From: Legionellales bacterium
GTDB taxonomy: Bacteria; Pseudomonadota; Gammaproteobacteria; Legionellales; Legionellaceae
Assembly: GCA_026399195.1 (NCBI GenBank)
Contig: JAPLRK010000078.1
Coordinates: 1-35,133 of the forward strand
Direction: 5' to 3'
Length of the DNA stretch: 35,133 bases
Both the position numbers and the translations under genes were made by a program. Shown here piece by piece: positions 1 through 6,823 of this stretch (positions within the stretch are counted from its first letter, which is position 1; each line of letters begins with the position of its first letter). The notes under the pieces are model-generated. The model saw only the letters and a list, made by a program, of their open reading frames with translations, searched no databases and was not told the DNA's origin.

Positions 1-309
1 GTCGATTTTGGTGCTGGAGCGGGAACAGCTGCTGACCTACTGTCAACAGAGGGTATTCTAGCTGCTGCTGGTGTACCAACCACCGGCTTGCTTTCAACTT
101 TTGTCGATTTTGGTGCTGGAGCGGGAACAGCTGCTGACCTACTGTCAACAGAGGGTATTCTAGCTGCTGCTGGTGTACCAACCACCGGCTTGCTTTCAAC
201 TTTTGTCGATTTTGGTGCTGGGGCGGGAACAGCTGCTGCCTTACTGTCAACAGAGGGTATTCTAGCTGCTGCTGCTGGTGAACCAACCACCGGCTTGCTT
301 TCTGCTTTT
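1..309. repeat. Three tandem 102/105-bp units, in frame
   Basis: Units start at 1, 103 and 205. The first two appear identical over 102 bp. The third carries a few substitutions and one extra GCT triplet (105 bp). The period is a multiple of three and encodes 34-35 residues on the minus strand. The array probably continues beyond the left edge. Near identity of neighbouring units implies recent expansion or homogenisation. Confidence 0.9.
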
Positions 310-782
310 GGAAACTTTTCTACTTTAGCCGGAACAGATCCAAGCTCCGCCATCCTGTCATGATATAAAGCAACCGCATTATGCCATGGCATTTCGACAG
401 ACATTTGACCTAAAGTGGTTAACAACAAAGCATTGATAGCGTCTCTGTAAGGAATATTCCCGATAGGATCCGCAAAAAACGCAGGCCTAAACTCATTACT
501 GATGATACTCAACGTTTGGTTCACTCGAGAATGATAAGATCGTAATAGTTCCATCTGCGATGGGCTATACAGAAAGAAAAGAGAAAAAAAATCATTTCTT
601 AATGCCTGGTGATGATAAGGCAGCACAACCGTTTCGTAGATTGTATATTGAAAAACATCACACAAGCGGATATATGCAGTTGGCACCAAGGTATCAGCTG
701 CTATATATGTTTTTTTTTCTCGCAATATGCGTTCTATTTTGTAATAAATACTTCGGCCTGATGGTTTCTCATGAATCGGCAC
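1..782 (-). CDS. Unrecognised protein with C-terminal 34-residue Pro/Ala repeats (3' end cut by window edge)
   Basis: The minus frame is open from a stop at 821-819 to the window edge. I place the start at the GTG at 782-780 because GGAG lies seven bases upstream; the first in-frame ATG is at 554. Residues 1 to about 150 look like a real folded domain rich in aromatic and charged residues, including SGRSIYYKIERILREKKTY and IPYRDAINALLLTTLGQM. From about residue 156 it becomes a low-complexity repeat region with units such as KVESKPVVGTPAAAR followed by IPSVDSRSAAVPAPAPKST. It lies downstream of, and in the same direction as, the ABC/HlyD/ATP-grasp genes, so it could be co-transcribed, but a repeat element intervenes. 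An A9 run at 718-710 (minus strand) is a possible slippage site. I do not recognise the family. The plus-strand reading of the same DNA is a composition artefact. Confidence 0.7.
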   Translation of the reverse strand, partial: MPIHEKPSGRSIYYKIERILREKKTYIAADTLVPTAYIRLCDVFQYTIYETVVLPYHHQALRNDFFSLFFLYSPSQMELLRSYHSRVNQTLSIISNEFRPAFFADPIGNIPYRDAINALLLTTLGQMSVEMPWHNAVALYHDRMAELGSVPAKVEKFPKAESKPVVGSPAAAARIPSVDSKAAAVPAPAPKSTKVESKPVVGTPAAARIPSVDSRSAAVPAPAPKSTKVESKPVVGTPAAARIPSVDSRSAAVPAPAPKS

Positions 783-858
783 AATTTTTCTCCAGTATTG
801 ATTTTCATAGTGCAGGATTTAGGATCAGTGAACATTTTTGGTCACTAAGAGCACCCAT

Positions 859-864
859 TGTCAA
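859..864 (-). promoter_or_regulatory. Possible -35 for the repeat-protein gene
   Basis: A perfect TTGACA reads on the minus strand about 80 bases upstream of the GTG start at 782. No good -10 lies at 16-18 bp; the best is a weak AAAAAT at a 19-bp spacing. The remainder of 783-1011 shows no gene that I can support. Confidence 0.25.
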
Positions 865-1011
865 CTGGTCCTGTCATCCACAAGTATTTCTTCTATATTT
901 CTACAAAATGACTTTATTCCATCTAACTGAAAAATAACCAAGCACAATAAAACGCTTGTTACTATTTGTCAATCATTATCTGCTTCCAGATCCCTCACCC
1001 TTCTTGCAGAT

Positions 1012-1144
1012 AAGGAACGGGAGCGAAATAAGGATCGCGCCCGAAATAACTTCCTGTTTTTGAGTCAAAATGATGTCTATCTTTGCAAAAAAACAGGGGG
1101 TTGTTTCGCTCCCGATCCTAAGTTATTTCGCTCCCGATCCTTAA
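1012..1144. repeat. Palindromic repeat, family A, nested copy
   Basis: The core reads GAAATAACTTCCTGTTTTTG, about 20 bases of loop, then CAAAAAAACAGG and GTTGTTTC. Outside this are tandem copies of TTTCGCTCCCGATCCT on the right and related GGGAGCGAAATAAGGATCG sequence on the left. The doubled arms suggest one copy inserted into, or recombined with, another. The right half lies inside the ABC exporter gene and encodes its C-terminal tail. The same family recurs at 4270-4357, 8877-8923 and 12956-12987. Confidence 0.85.
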
Positions 1145-3233
1145 TTAATGCATCAAGGTCAATGACTCTGTCAGCCATTTCTATGGTTTCTTTGCGGTGA
1201 GCAATCACAATTTGAGTCATCTCTAACGTTTTTAAAGCAAGATTAATCTTTTTTTCATTCACCACATCCAGATGGCTAGTTGCTTCATCCAAGAACAAAA
1301 TTTTGGGTTGTCGATACAATGCTCTTGCCAATAATATTCTTTGCTTTTGCCCACCAGATAGGCTAGAACCCATGTCCCCCACCAACGATTCATAACCCAT
1401 AGGCAATTGACAAATCTCGTCATGAATATTAGCATATCTGGCGACTTGATAAGTAAGTTCCATATCCCGTAATTCATCAAAAAACGATATGTTGTCCATA
1501 ATGGACCCAGACAGTAATGCATCATCTTGCATCACAGATGCCACTAAATCACGGTAGTTCTTCAGACCAAAATCATGGATAGATCTGTTATCTATCAATA
1601 TCTCCCCAGAAGTTGCTTTCAATAGCCCCATCATTACTTTTAGTAAAGTGGATTTACCACAGCCTGAACGCCCAACAATGGCTACCTTCTCTCCAGCTTT
1701 AATATCAAAACAAATGTTATTTAAAATCTGTGGCGCACCACTGTCATAACCGAATGAGAGATTTTCCAAACATAAAGATCCTTTCACCTCTGAGACCAGA
1801 AGACCACTTCCCGGACTGATCTCCTCCGGCTGTTGAAACAGAATGTCACTTAATCGCCGTAATTGAATGGACAGTAATTTGTAATCAACCATGCTTTGAA
1901 TGAGTGAGGAAGCCTTATTGACCAACAATAATCGATATGAGAGAAAAGCGATGAGCATGCCTACCGAGAACCGATTCGCCAATACCAATGATGCTGCAAC
2001 GCAAACAACGAGAATATGTTCAAAATGAAAAAGCAGTTGATTGGCCAGTTGATAAATAACATTCATTTTGGAAACCCGAATATCCGCATTCAGTGCCCCA
2101 ATATAAGCGTTTCTCCAGCTATGAAACCTAATCCCCTCTTTAAGAAAAGATTTTATGGGCAAAATCCCCTGCAATGTTTCTAAAAAGACAGTCATGGCAT
2201 TGGCATGCTGTTGTATCGACGTTTCTGTTTGACTTTGTAAACTATGATAAGATAAATATCTCATGCAAAAATAAATCAATAATCCAGAAGCAACCAATGC
2301 CGTTAGCACCGTACTATAAATCAACATGACACTCAAATTGATACAAATCATGAAACCATCTAACACCGTATTCATAAAATCAGTGCTTATTTTTTTTTGA
2401 ATTTGGTCAATGGATTGAAATTTGGATTGTAAATCACCTTTGTGCCGTTTCTCAAAAAAAGCCAATGGCAATTTCAAAAGATGTCGCATCACATTTGATG
2501 AAAATTGATCGGTTAAATGATTGGTAACATAAACAACCATATTCCCACGAATAAACTCCGTAAAGACTTGAAGCACACATAAAATAGCAAATCCTACAGC
2601 GATCACCATCAAATTGCTCTGCTCGCTATAACCTAACACATCATCAGTCACATATTGCATAAAAAGAGGATAGAGCAAGCTAAAAACTTCAATAGAAAAG
2701 GACAGTAACAACAACATGACAAAATATTTATTGATCCCATGAATCGACTTTACCAGATCAAACAACGTCAGTTTCTGTTGACCTTGTATGGCTTTAAAAT
2801 CACTAGATTTCTCAACCTCCAAGACAATGCCTGTAAAAGAGGTAGAACATTCTTCAAATCCACAACGGCGAACACCAACAGCTGGATCATGAATCACCAC
2901 ATGATTTTTCTTCACCTGCTTTAAAACCACAAAATGGTTCATGTTCCAATGGAGAATAGCCGGTGTTTTGATCAGATGCATCTCTTCAAGAGGCACACGC
3001 AATGCTCGAGTCATAAAACCTAAGTCTTGCAACAATTGATTGATGTCCTTCAACGTCACACCAAGGCTTGAAGTGCTCCTCACACGCCTAAGCTCATATA
3101 AATCGAGTTGATGGCCCCAATAATGGCTCAGCATCAGAACACAAGCATGCCCGCACTCGGCACGCTCATCTTGCAAGATGATAGGAAGTTGGGTCGTTTT
3201 GGAAAAGCGAAGCACCGCATCATGAAAACTCAT
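1077..3233 (-). CDS. C39-peptidase ABC exporter (bacteriocin/RiPP processing and secretion)
   Basis: This is a peptidase-containing ABC transporter that would cut a leader peptide, usually after a double glycine, and export the product. The N-terminal C39 domain has Gln21, catalytic Cys27 (ERAECGHAC), His100 (NHFVVL) and Asp116 (HDPAVG), so it appears active. Residues of roughly 165-450 form the membrane domain. The ATPase domain has Walker A around 520-528 (VGRSGCGKST), signature LSGGQKQR near 625 and Walker B ILFLDEATSHLD just after. It overlaps the HlyD gene by four bases (ATGA), which implies translational coupling. Its last 22 codons (697-718) come from a family A repeat, so the native C-terminus was probably at or near DLDAL. 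At 718 residues it has the length usual for CvaB/LagD-type exporters. No precursor gene was identified. Confidence 0.93.
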   Translation of the reverse strand: MSFHDAVLRFSKTTQLPIILQDERAECGHACVLMLSHYWGHQLDLYELRRVRSTSSLGVTLKDINQLLQDLGFMTRALRVPLEEMHLIKTPAILHWNMNHFVVLKQVKKNHVVIHDPAVGVRRCGFEECSTSFTGIVLEVEKSSDFKAIQGQQKLTLFDLVKSIHGINKYFVMLLLLSFSIEVFSLLYPLFMQYVTDDVLGYSEQSNLMVIAVGFAILCVLQVFTEFIRGNMVVYVTNHLTDQFSSNVMRHLLKLPLAFFEKRHKGDLQSKFQSIDQIQKKISTDFMNTVLDGFMICINLSVMLIYSTVLTALVASGLLIYFCMRYLSYHSLQSQTETSIQQHANAMTVFLETLQGILPIKSFLKEGIRFHSWRNAYIGALNADIRVSKMNVIYQLANQLLFHFEHILVVCVAASLVLANRFSVGMLIAFLSYRLLLVNKASSLIQSMVDYKLLSIQLRRLSDILFQQPEEISPGSGLLVSEVKGSLCLENLSFGYDSGAPQILNNICFDIKAGEKVAIVGRSGCGKSTLLKVMMGLLKATSGEILIDNRSIHDFGLKNYRDLVASVMQDDALLSGSIMDNISFFDELRDMELTYQVARYANIHDEICQLPMGYESLVGDMGSSLSGGQKQRILLARALYRQPKILFLDEATSHLDVVNEKKINLALKTLEMTQIVIAHRKETIEMADRVIDLDALIKDRERNNLGSGAKQPPVFLQR

Positions 3234-4261
3234 ACAAACACATCCCCATAAAAACTATACAGTGGATCAAGAATCCATTGCCATATTCTTTTTTTTGAAC
3301 CTACAACAACTGCGGAAATGGTCATTCCATGTTGAATTTTTTTTTGAACGCCATAGACTGTCACAAAAGGCTTCTCCAATAACGCAGTCACCTTATAATA
3401 TGGTTCACCAATACGAATAGGCTTGTCTTCTTCTTCATCTGTCAAAATACTCTGACTGATCTGATGAACCCTCGCTTTCGATACCCCAAATCGCGCATAA
3501 GGATAGGCATCATACCGAATAGTCACTTTATCTTTATGATTTATAAATCCAGATTGCTTTACCGGGATGAAAAGTTGCGCCATTAACTCAGCATGTATCG
3601 GTAAAATCTTTAGCAAAGGCTTGGTCGCTTGCGTATACTGACCCTCTTGGTAAATAAGACTAGAAACGGTCCCATCAATCGGTGATCGAATCACGTAAGA
3701 TTGCTCATGTTGATAGGTGATCATGTCAACCACAACCATGTTCTTTTTTAGCTCAAGCTCTCGTAATTCATCGTGTTTTTCATGATAGGCCGTTTCCGAA
3801 ATAAATCTTTTATCCAACAAAGGTTTCAACGCCTGCAAATGCTTTTTAGAATACCCAATCTCTGTCACAAGTGATGCTTTTCTTTTTTCAAGCTGCGCCC
3901 AAACATCATGTTGATTTCTTTTGCTTAAGCCCTCATAAGAGGTATCAATCAAAAACAGATCATCCCCTTTATGAACTAAATCTCCTTGTTGCACATATTG
4001 CCGAACAATCACCCCATTTTTACTTGGATAAACCCGAGCAACCCCTTGCGTCGACTCAAGGTATCCTGAAACAATAAATTTTTCTGAGAATTCTCCCTCC
4101 ACTAAGAACAAAAGAGTGAGAAGCATCAACAAGGTTAACCCTAAAGTAAGATACCAATAATGCACAGGGGAATTAATAGACACGGATCCGTAATTCTTAT
4201 TCCTGAGAGCCTCTATCACTTCTGGTCGAAATAGGTGTTTTTTTTCCATAGCGCCATCCAT
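3230..4261 (-). CDS. HlyD-family periplasmic adaptor of the peptide exporter
   Basis: This membrane-fusion protein should link the ABC exporter to an outer-membrane channel, TolC-like by analogy with CvaA/CvaB. It shows a short cytoplasmic N-terminus, one membrane segment at about 35-54 (WYLTLGLTLLMLLTLLFLV), a lipoyl/barrel-sandwich half (GVIVRQYVQQGDLVHKGDDL), a short helical hairpin, the second half (VIRSPIDGTVSSLIYQEGQ) and a beta-barrel domain. Two starts are possible: ATG at 4261 or ATG at 4249 (MEKKHLF). Neither has a clear ribosome-binding site, and a palindromic repeat begins only a few bases upstream of 4261, so the native leader may have been replaced. The gene is translationally coupled to the downstream ABC gene. 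Confidence 0.9.
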   Translation of the reverse strand: MDGAMEKKHLFRPEVIEALRNKNYGSVSINSPVHYWYLTLGLTLLMLLTLLFLVEGEFSEKFIVSGYLESTQGVARVYPSKNGVIVRQYVQQGDLVHKGDDLFLIDTSYEGLSKRNQHDVWAQLEKRKASLVTEIGYSKKHLQALKPLLDKRFISETAYHEKHDELRELELKKNMVVVDMITYQHEQSYVIRSPIDGTVSSLIYQEGQYTQATKPLLKILPIHAELMAQLFIPVKQSGFINHKDKVTIRYDAYPYARFGVSKARVHQISQSILTDEEEDKPIRIGEPYYKVTALLEKPFVTVYGVQKKIQHGMTISAVVVGSKKRIWQWILDPLYSFYGDVFV

Positions 4262-4269
4262 TTGAACTT

Positions 4270-4357
4270 AGGATCGGGAGCGAAATAACCCCCCTGTTTT
4301 TGCATCAAATCTGAACATCCTTGCGCAAAAACAGGAAGTTATTTCGCTCCCGATCCT
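4270..4357. repeat. Palindromic repeat, family A, complete copy
   Basis: Outer arms of 20 bp are perfect inverted repeats (4270-4289 and 4338-4357, AGGATCGGGAGCGAAATAAC). Inner arms CTGTTTTTGC (4294-4303) and GCAAAAACAG (4325-4334) are also perfect, leaving a loop of about 21 bp. There is no coding capacity. It resembles a MITE or REP-type element. It separates the ATP-grasp gene from the HlyD gene, and its transcript would fold into a long hairpin inside the putative operon. Confidence 0.9.
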
Positions 4358-4374
4358 TAATCCTAGCGTATTCT

Positions 4375-4396
4375 GTTGGGCCAAGGCCAAACCTAC
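4375..4396. repeat. Short repeat, family B (GTTGGGCCAAGGCC core)
   Basis: This 22-bp stretch matches 12860-12881 with one mismatch. In both places it lies close to a family A palindrome, and both neighbourhoods share TAGCGTATTC. The rest of the 4358-4449 gap shows nothing else that I can call. Confidence 0.65.
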
Positions 4397-4449
4397 AAAA
4401 TATAAACAAATTGTACATGCCAACCAGTCAAAACTCGATGGAAAGAGTA

Positions 4450-5562
4450 CTAGTGCTGTTTCCATTTGGTTTTCACATAGTTCAGATCAACATGTCGTCG
4501 CATGTTTTCCTGCACCATATTGACCATCTGATGCCTGTATCGATCGATGCTATGTTCCATTTTTCTTGAGTCCCATTTGAATTTAATGGACCTCCCTTGA
4601 ATGAAATTAACAAAAATATCCAGCATCTTAATCTCTGGATTATATTCTTCAATCCATAAAAATTGACCTTGCTCATTGACTTTAAGAAAAATATATTCAT
4701 GATCTTCACTGACTATAAAATCAAAGGTTCCAAACACTAACCCCATTTTTTTCATAAAAGATTTGATTTTCTGCGCAACACTTTCTGGTAAAATATAATG
4801 TTCTACACTCATTTTTCCTACAGAAATAGCTCTCCAATCCACTTGACCATCAGCATGATCTTGAGAGTTCAATTTGGCAGCAACCAGATAATCACCAAAA
4901 CAAGTGATCCTTAACTCATATTTTTTCTTAATCTCTTTTTGAAAAATACCTGGAGACAATTGCAATATTTTATTGGTGGGAAGATCCATAAAAGAGATCC
5001 TGGTCGTGTAAACCATTTTCATTTGTTTTTCTTCAAACCAATAGTTCGAACATAATGGCTTATATATCACACCATCCGATTCATGTTTTAACAGGAAATA
5101 ACGAATATCTTGCGGGTCATTTGAACATAACGTGGTTGGAATCGTCATTCCGCAATCTGAGGCTATCTTCAATTGAAGTAATTTCGTATTACCCCGATGT
5201 GCCGCCTCTTTGTTATTGACCCACCATGCATCCGGAGCCATTGTCTGCGTCAGTGATTCATAAAATAAGGTATTCTCTCTCAGCACAAAGTGATAATCAG
5301 CCGGGTGTGATACATTTTTGGGTAAATAAGGTTTCCGTGCACGTCGCCACCAGACAACATCATAAGCATTATCAACAATTGAATCGTATTTATCACTGCT
5401 CCGCCATTGATAGGTGTCATTATCAATCAAAACTGAGTTTTTCAATTGGGTAGGCTGATCTGCTGTAAAGATTAATCGTACCTCATGACCTAAGTTTTCT
5501 AAGCCAATTTTGGTAAGAATGGCATGGGTATCATCCGGTTCCGTTGGAATTAAGAATTTCAT
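4450..5562 (-). CDS. ATP-grasp peptide ligase, MvdC/MvdD-like (graspetide-type RiPP maturase)
   Basis: Proteins of this type use ATP to join Asp/Glu side chains to Ser/Thr or Lys in a precursor peptide. Family hallmarks are visible (numbering from the ATG at 5562): an N-terminal MKFLIPTEPDD strand-loop, VVWWRRARKPYLP near 69-81, YELRITCFGDYLVAAKL near 215-231, FGTFDFIV near 277-284 and FLKVNEQGQFLWIEE near 292-306. I prefer the ATG at 5562 over the TTG at 5634 because GAGGG precedes it at good spacing and the N-terminus then matches the family. In most relatives the last motif reads FLEVN; the Lys replaces a Glu expected to bind magnesium. Exporter genes lie downstream and a divergent S24 regulator upstream. 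A role outside RiPP biosynthesis remains possible without a precursor. Confidence 0.82.
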   Translation of the reverse strand: MKFLIPTEPDDTHAILTKIGLENLGHEVRLIFTADQPTQLKNSVLIDNDTYQWRSSDKYDSIVDNAYDVVWWRRARKPYLPKNVSHPADYHFVLRENTLFYESLTQTMAPDAWWVNNKEAAHRGNTKLLQLKIASDCGMTIPTTLCSNDPQDIRYFLLKHESDGVIYKPLCSNYWFEEKQMKMVYTTRISFMDLPTNKILQLSPGIFQKEIKKKYELRITCFGDYLVAAKLNSQDHADGQVDWRAISVGKMSVEHYILPESVAQKIKSFMKKMGLVFGTFDFIVSEDHEYIFLKVNEQGQFLWIEEYNPEIKMLDIFVNFIQGRSIKFKWDSRKMEHSIDRYRHQMVNMVQENMRRHVDLNYVKTKWKQH

Positions 5563-5688
5563 GTGTTCCCTCATATTCAGCAATTTTTTCAAAGCAGACT
5601 CATCCAAATGCGAGTAGCCAAGAATCACACACAAATGCCGCTGTTAAAAACAATTGCAAAAAAGATACAAATATCATAACGTTAGTGC

Positions 5689-5694
5689 TACAAT
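5689..5694 (+). promoter_or_regulatory. Possible -10 of the S24 regulator gene
   Basis: TACAAT on the plus strand lies about 80 bases upstream of the ATG at 5773. No convincing -35 is visible at 16-18 bp, as might be expected for a weak or activated promoter. Confidence 0.3.
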
Positions 5695-5710
5695 TTAAAG
5701 TGTGATAGCC

Positions 5711-5739
5711 AAGTTAACACTCCAGGGTGTTAATGTCAA
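5711..5739 (-). promoter_or_regulatory. Candidate promoter of the ATP-grasp/exporter operon
   Basis: On the minus strand a perfect TTGACA (5739-5734) is followed after 17 bp by TAACTT (5716-5711). This would give a leader of about 140 bases before the ATG at 5562. The spacer is occupied by the dyad at 5714-5733, so a protein bound there would block the polymerase. Confidence 0.5.
5714..5733. promoter_or_regulatory. Candidate operator: TTAACAC-N6-GTGTTAA dyad
   Basis: A perfect 7-bp inverted repeat with a 6-bp centre lies between the divergent S24 regulator and the ATP-grasp operon. It coincides with the -10/-35 spacer of the leftward promoter and sits 20 bp downstream of a rightward TACAAT (5689-5694). 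Its position suits joint repression and autoregulation by the S24 protein. Confidence 0.55.
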
Positions 5740-5751
5740 CTGGTATTTATT

Positions 5752-5769
5752 TTTTTAGGAACCTAAAAA
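5752..5769. promoter_or_regulatory. Second candidate operator: TTTTTAGG-AA-CCTAAAAA
   Basis: A perfect 8-bp inverted repeat with a 2-bp centre ends four bases before the S24 start codon. Its core TTAGGAACCTA recurs exactly at 5822-5832, within the first codons of the gene. Two copies astride the translation start suggest an autoregulatory site, or an mRNA feature that limits translation. Confidence 0.45.
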
Positions 5770-5772
5770 CGC

Positions 5773-6450
5773 ATGACCATAACGCCCATAACACGCCATA
5801 CCAACACCCTAAGCATGAACCTTAGGAACCTACTTCTAGGCGCAAAAATGAGTGAAAATGAGCTTGCGCGTAGAACAGGAATCTCACAACAGATCATTAA
5901 CCGCATCCTGTCGGGCCAAAACAAAAACCCCAAAATTGCTACACTAAGCCCTCTTGCAAATTATTTTATGCTTTCTATCAGCCAACTCATTGGAGAAGCA
6001 GCTTTATCCACCGAAATCCACACCAACCCAAGTCATTTGGGCTGGGAAGAAATTCCTATGATGGACTGGGATGCACTAAAAAGAGCCCCTCTTGATGAAC
6101 TTTTGTCATTAGAACATCCTAAGATATGGATAGATGGCCAACCCTCACAACATATGTTTGCCATCATCCTCAAGGGACAAGCGATGGAACCGAAATTTAC
6201 TGAAGGAACAATTCTTATTTTTGATGCGGTGAAAATCCCAAACCATCGCGATTTTATATTGCTTCGCTGCCCTGACGGTGACATCATGGTCAGACAATTA
6301 TGGACCAAAAATAAGAAAGCCTATCAAAAAGCATTCAACCCAAGATTTTCAGATTATCAACTCACACCCGTCGATGAGCATACCTGCTATCTGGGCACAC
6401 TGATTCAATCCAGAACAAACCATGGTTCAAAGGCCTTAGGAACGGGCTAA
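5773..6450 (+). CDS. XRE/S24-family repressor lacking the self-cleavage residues
   Basis: The N-terminal helix-turn-helix lies at about residues 26-60 (MSENELARRTGISQQIINRI). The C-terminal half is an S24/LexA-like fold with KGQAMEP (134-140) and DIMVRQLW (170-177). In LexA-type proteins these positions hold the nucleophilic Ser (SM) and the general-base Lys. Here they are Ala137 and Arg174, so autocleavage in response to DNA damage is not expected; the domain probably serves for dimerisation. The protein is 225 residues long. It is divergent from the ATP-grasp/exporter operon, with dyads in the shared region, so it is the likely local regulator of that operon and of itself. The Shine-Dalgarno is weak (AGGA about 12 bases upstream). 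It could instead be a prophage-derived repressor that was co-opted. Confidence 0.88.
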   Translation: MTITPITRHTNTLSMNLRNLLLGAKMSENELARRTGISQQIINRILSGQNKNPKIATLSPLANYFMLSISQLIGEAALSTEIHTNPSHLGWEEIPMMDWDALKRAPLDELLSLEHPKIWIDGQPSQHMFAIILKGQAMEPKFTEGTILIFDAVKIPNHRDFILLRCPDGDIMVRQLWTKNKKAYQKAFNPRFSDYQLTPVDEHTCYLGTLIQSRTNHGSKALGTG

Positions 6451-6807
6451 CCGTAAACAACCTCTAAATCTTGCATCGTTTGCTCTTGAACAGCAGTACT
6501 CACGATATTCATCAGGTCAACAGCGCTGAACTGACGGAATAACGCAGCATCACGATATAATTCTTCAGCTGTTCTCCGAGACTCGAGCCCACTGAAGCGA
6601 TGACAAATAAGAAAAACAGTCTTTCCATGATGAATGTCCTGGCCATTGATAAAGCACGGAAAATCTTGATGAGGAGCATCTTCGAGCAACGACGTGCCGA
6701 AGCTTGTTGGAAGTAATAGCATCATTATCCTTAAAAAACACTGAACTTGTATGTCCTTCCATGAACACGGAAAAGATAATATCACTGGCATTTAGACAAA
6801 GCCACAC
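6447..6807 (-). pseudogene. Frameshifted gene remnant
   Basis: Two minus frames make sense only when joined. Frame one (from 6807) gives ASDIIFSVFMEGHTSSVFF and KDNDAITSNKL. Frame two from about 6710 gives TSLLEDAPHQDFPCFINGQD and RRTAEELYRDAALFRQF, ending at 6447. Each partner sequence becomes unconvincing outside its half, as expected after one indel near 6690-6715. The 5' end stops close to a terminal inverted repeat at 6824, so the gene was perhaps truncated there. It overlaps the stop of the S24 gene tail to tail by 4 bp. I do not recognise the family. Confidence 0.4.
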
Positions 6808-6823
6808 ATATTACTGGAGTTTG

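Noticed and set aside
88-363. Plus-strand open frame rich in Ala/Gly over the tandem repeats
   Set aside because: The opposite strand is open much further (821 to 1), has a ribosome-binding site and a non-repetitive folded N-terminal domain. The plus frame exists only because the repeat period is a multiple of three.
560-937. Plus-strand open frame of 125 codons
   Set aside because: It mostly lies antisense to the left-edge minus-strand gene and has no domain or ribosome-binding site.
1012-4357. CRISPR array, because of repeated short palindromes
   Set aside because: Copies are few, kilobases apart and of varied length, with genes rather than uniform spacers between them.
4268-4465. 65-codon minus frame overlapping the ligase stop, considered as the missing precursor peptide
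   Set aside because: It has no Shine-Dalgarno and no double-Gly leader, and its C-terminal half is the translated palindromic repeat.
5590-5667. 25-codon minus frame (MIFVSFLQLFLTAAFV...) in the operon leader, considered as a precursor or leader peptide
   Set aside because: It lacks a ribosome-binding site and has no core residues typical of graspetides.
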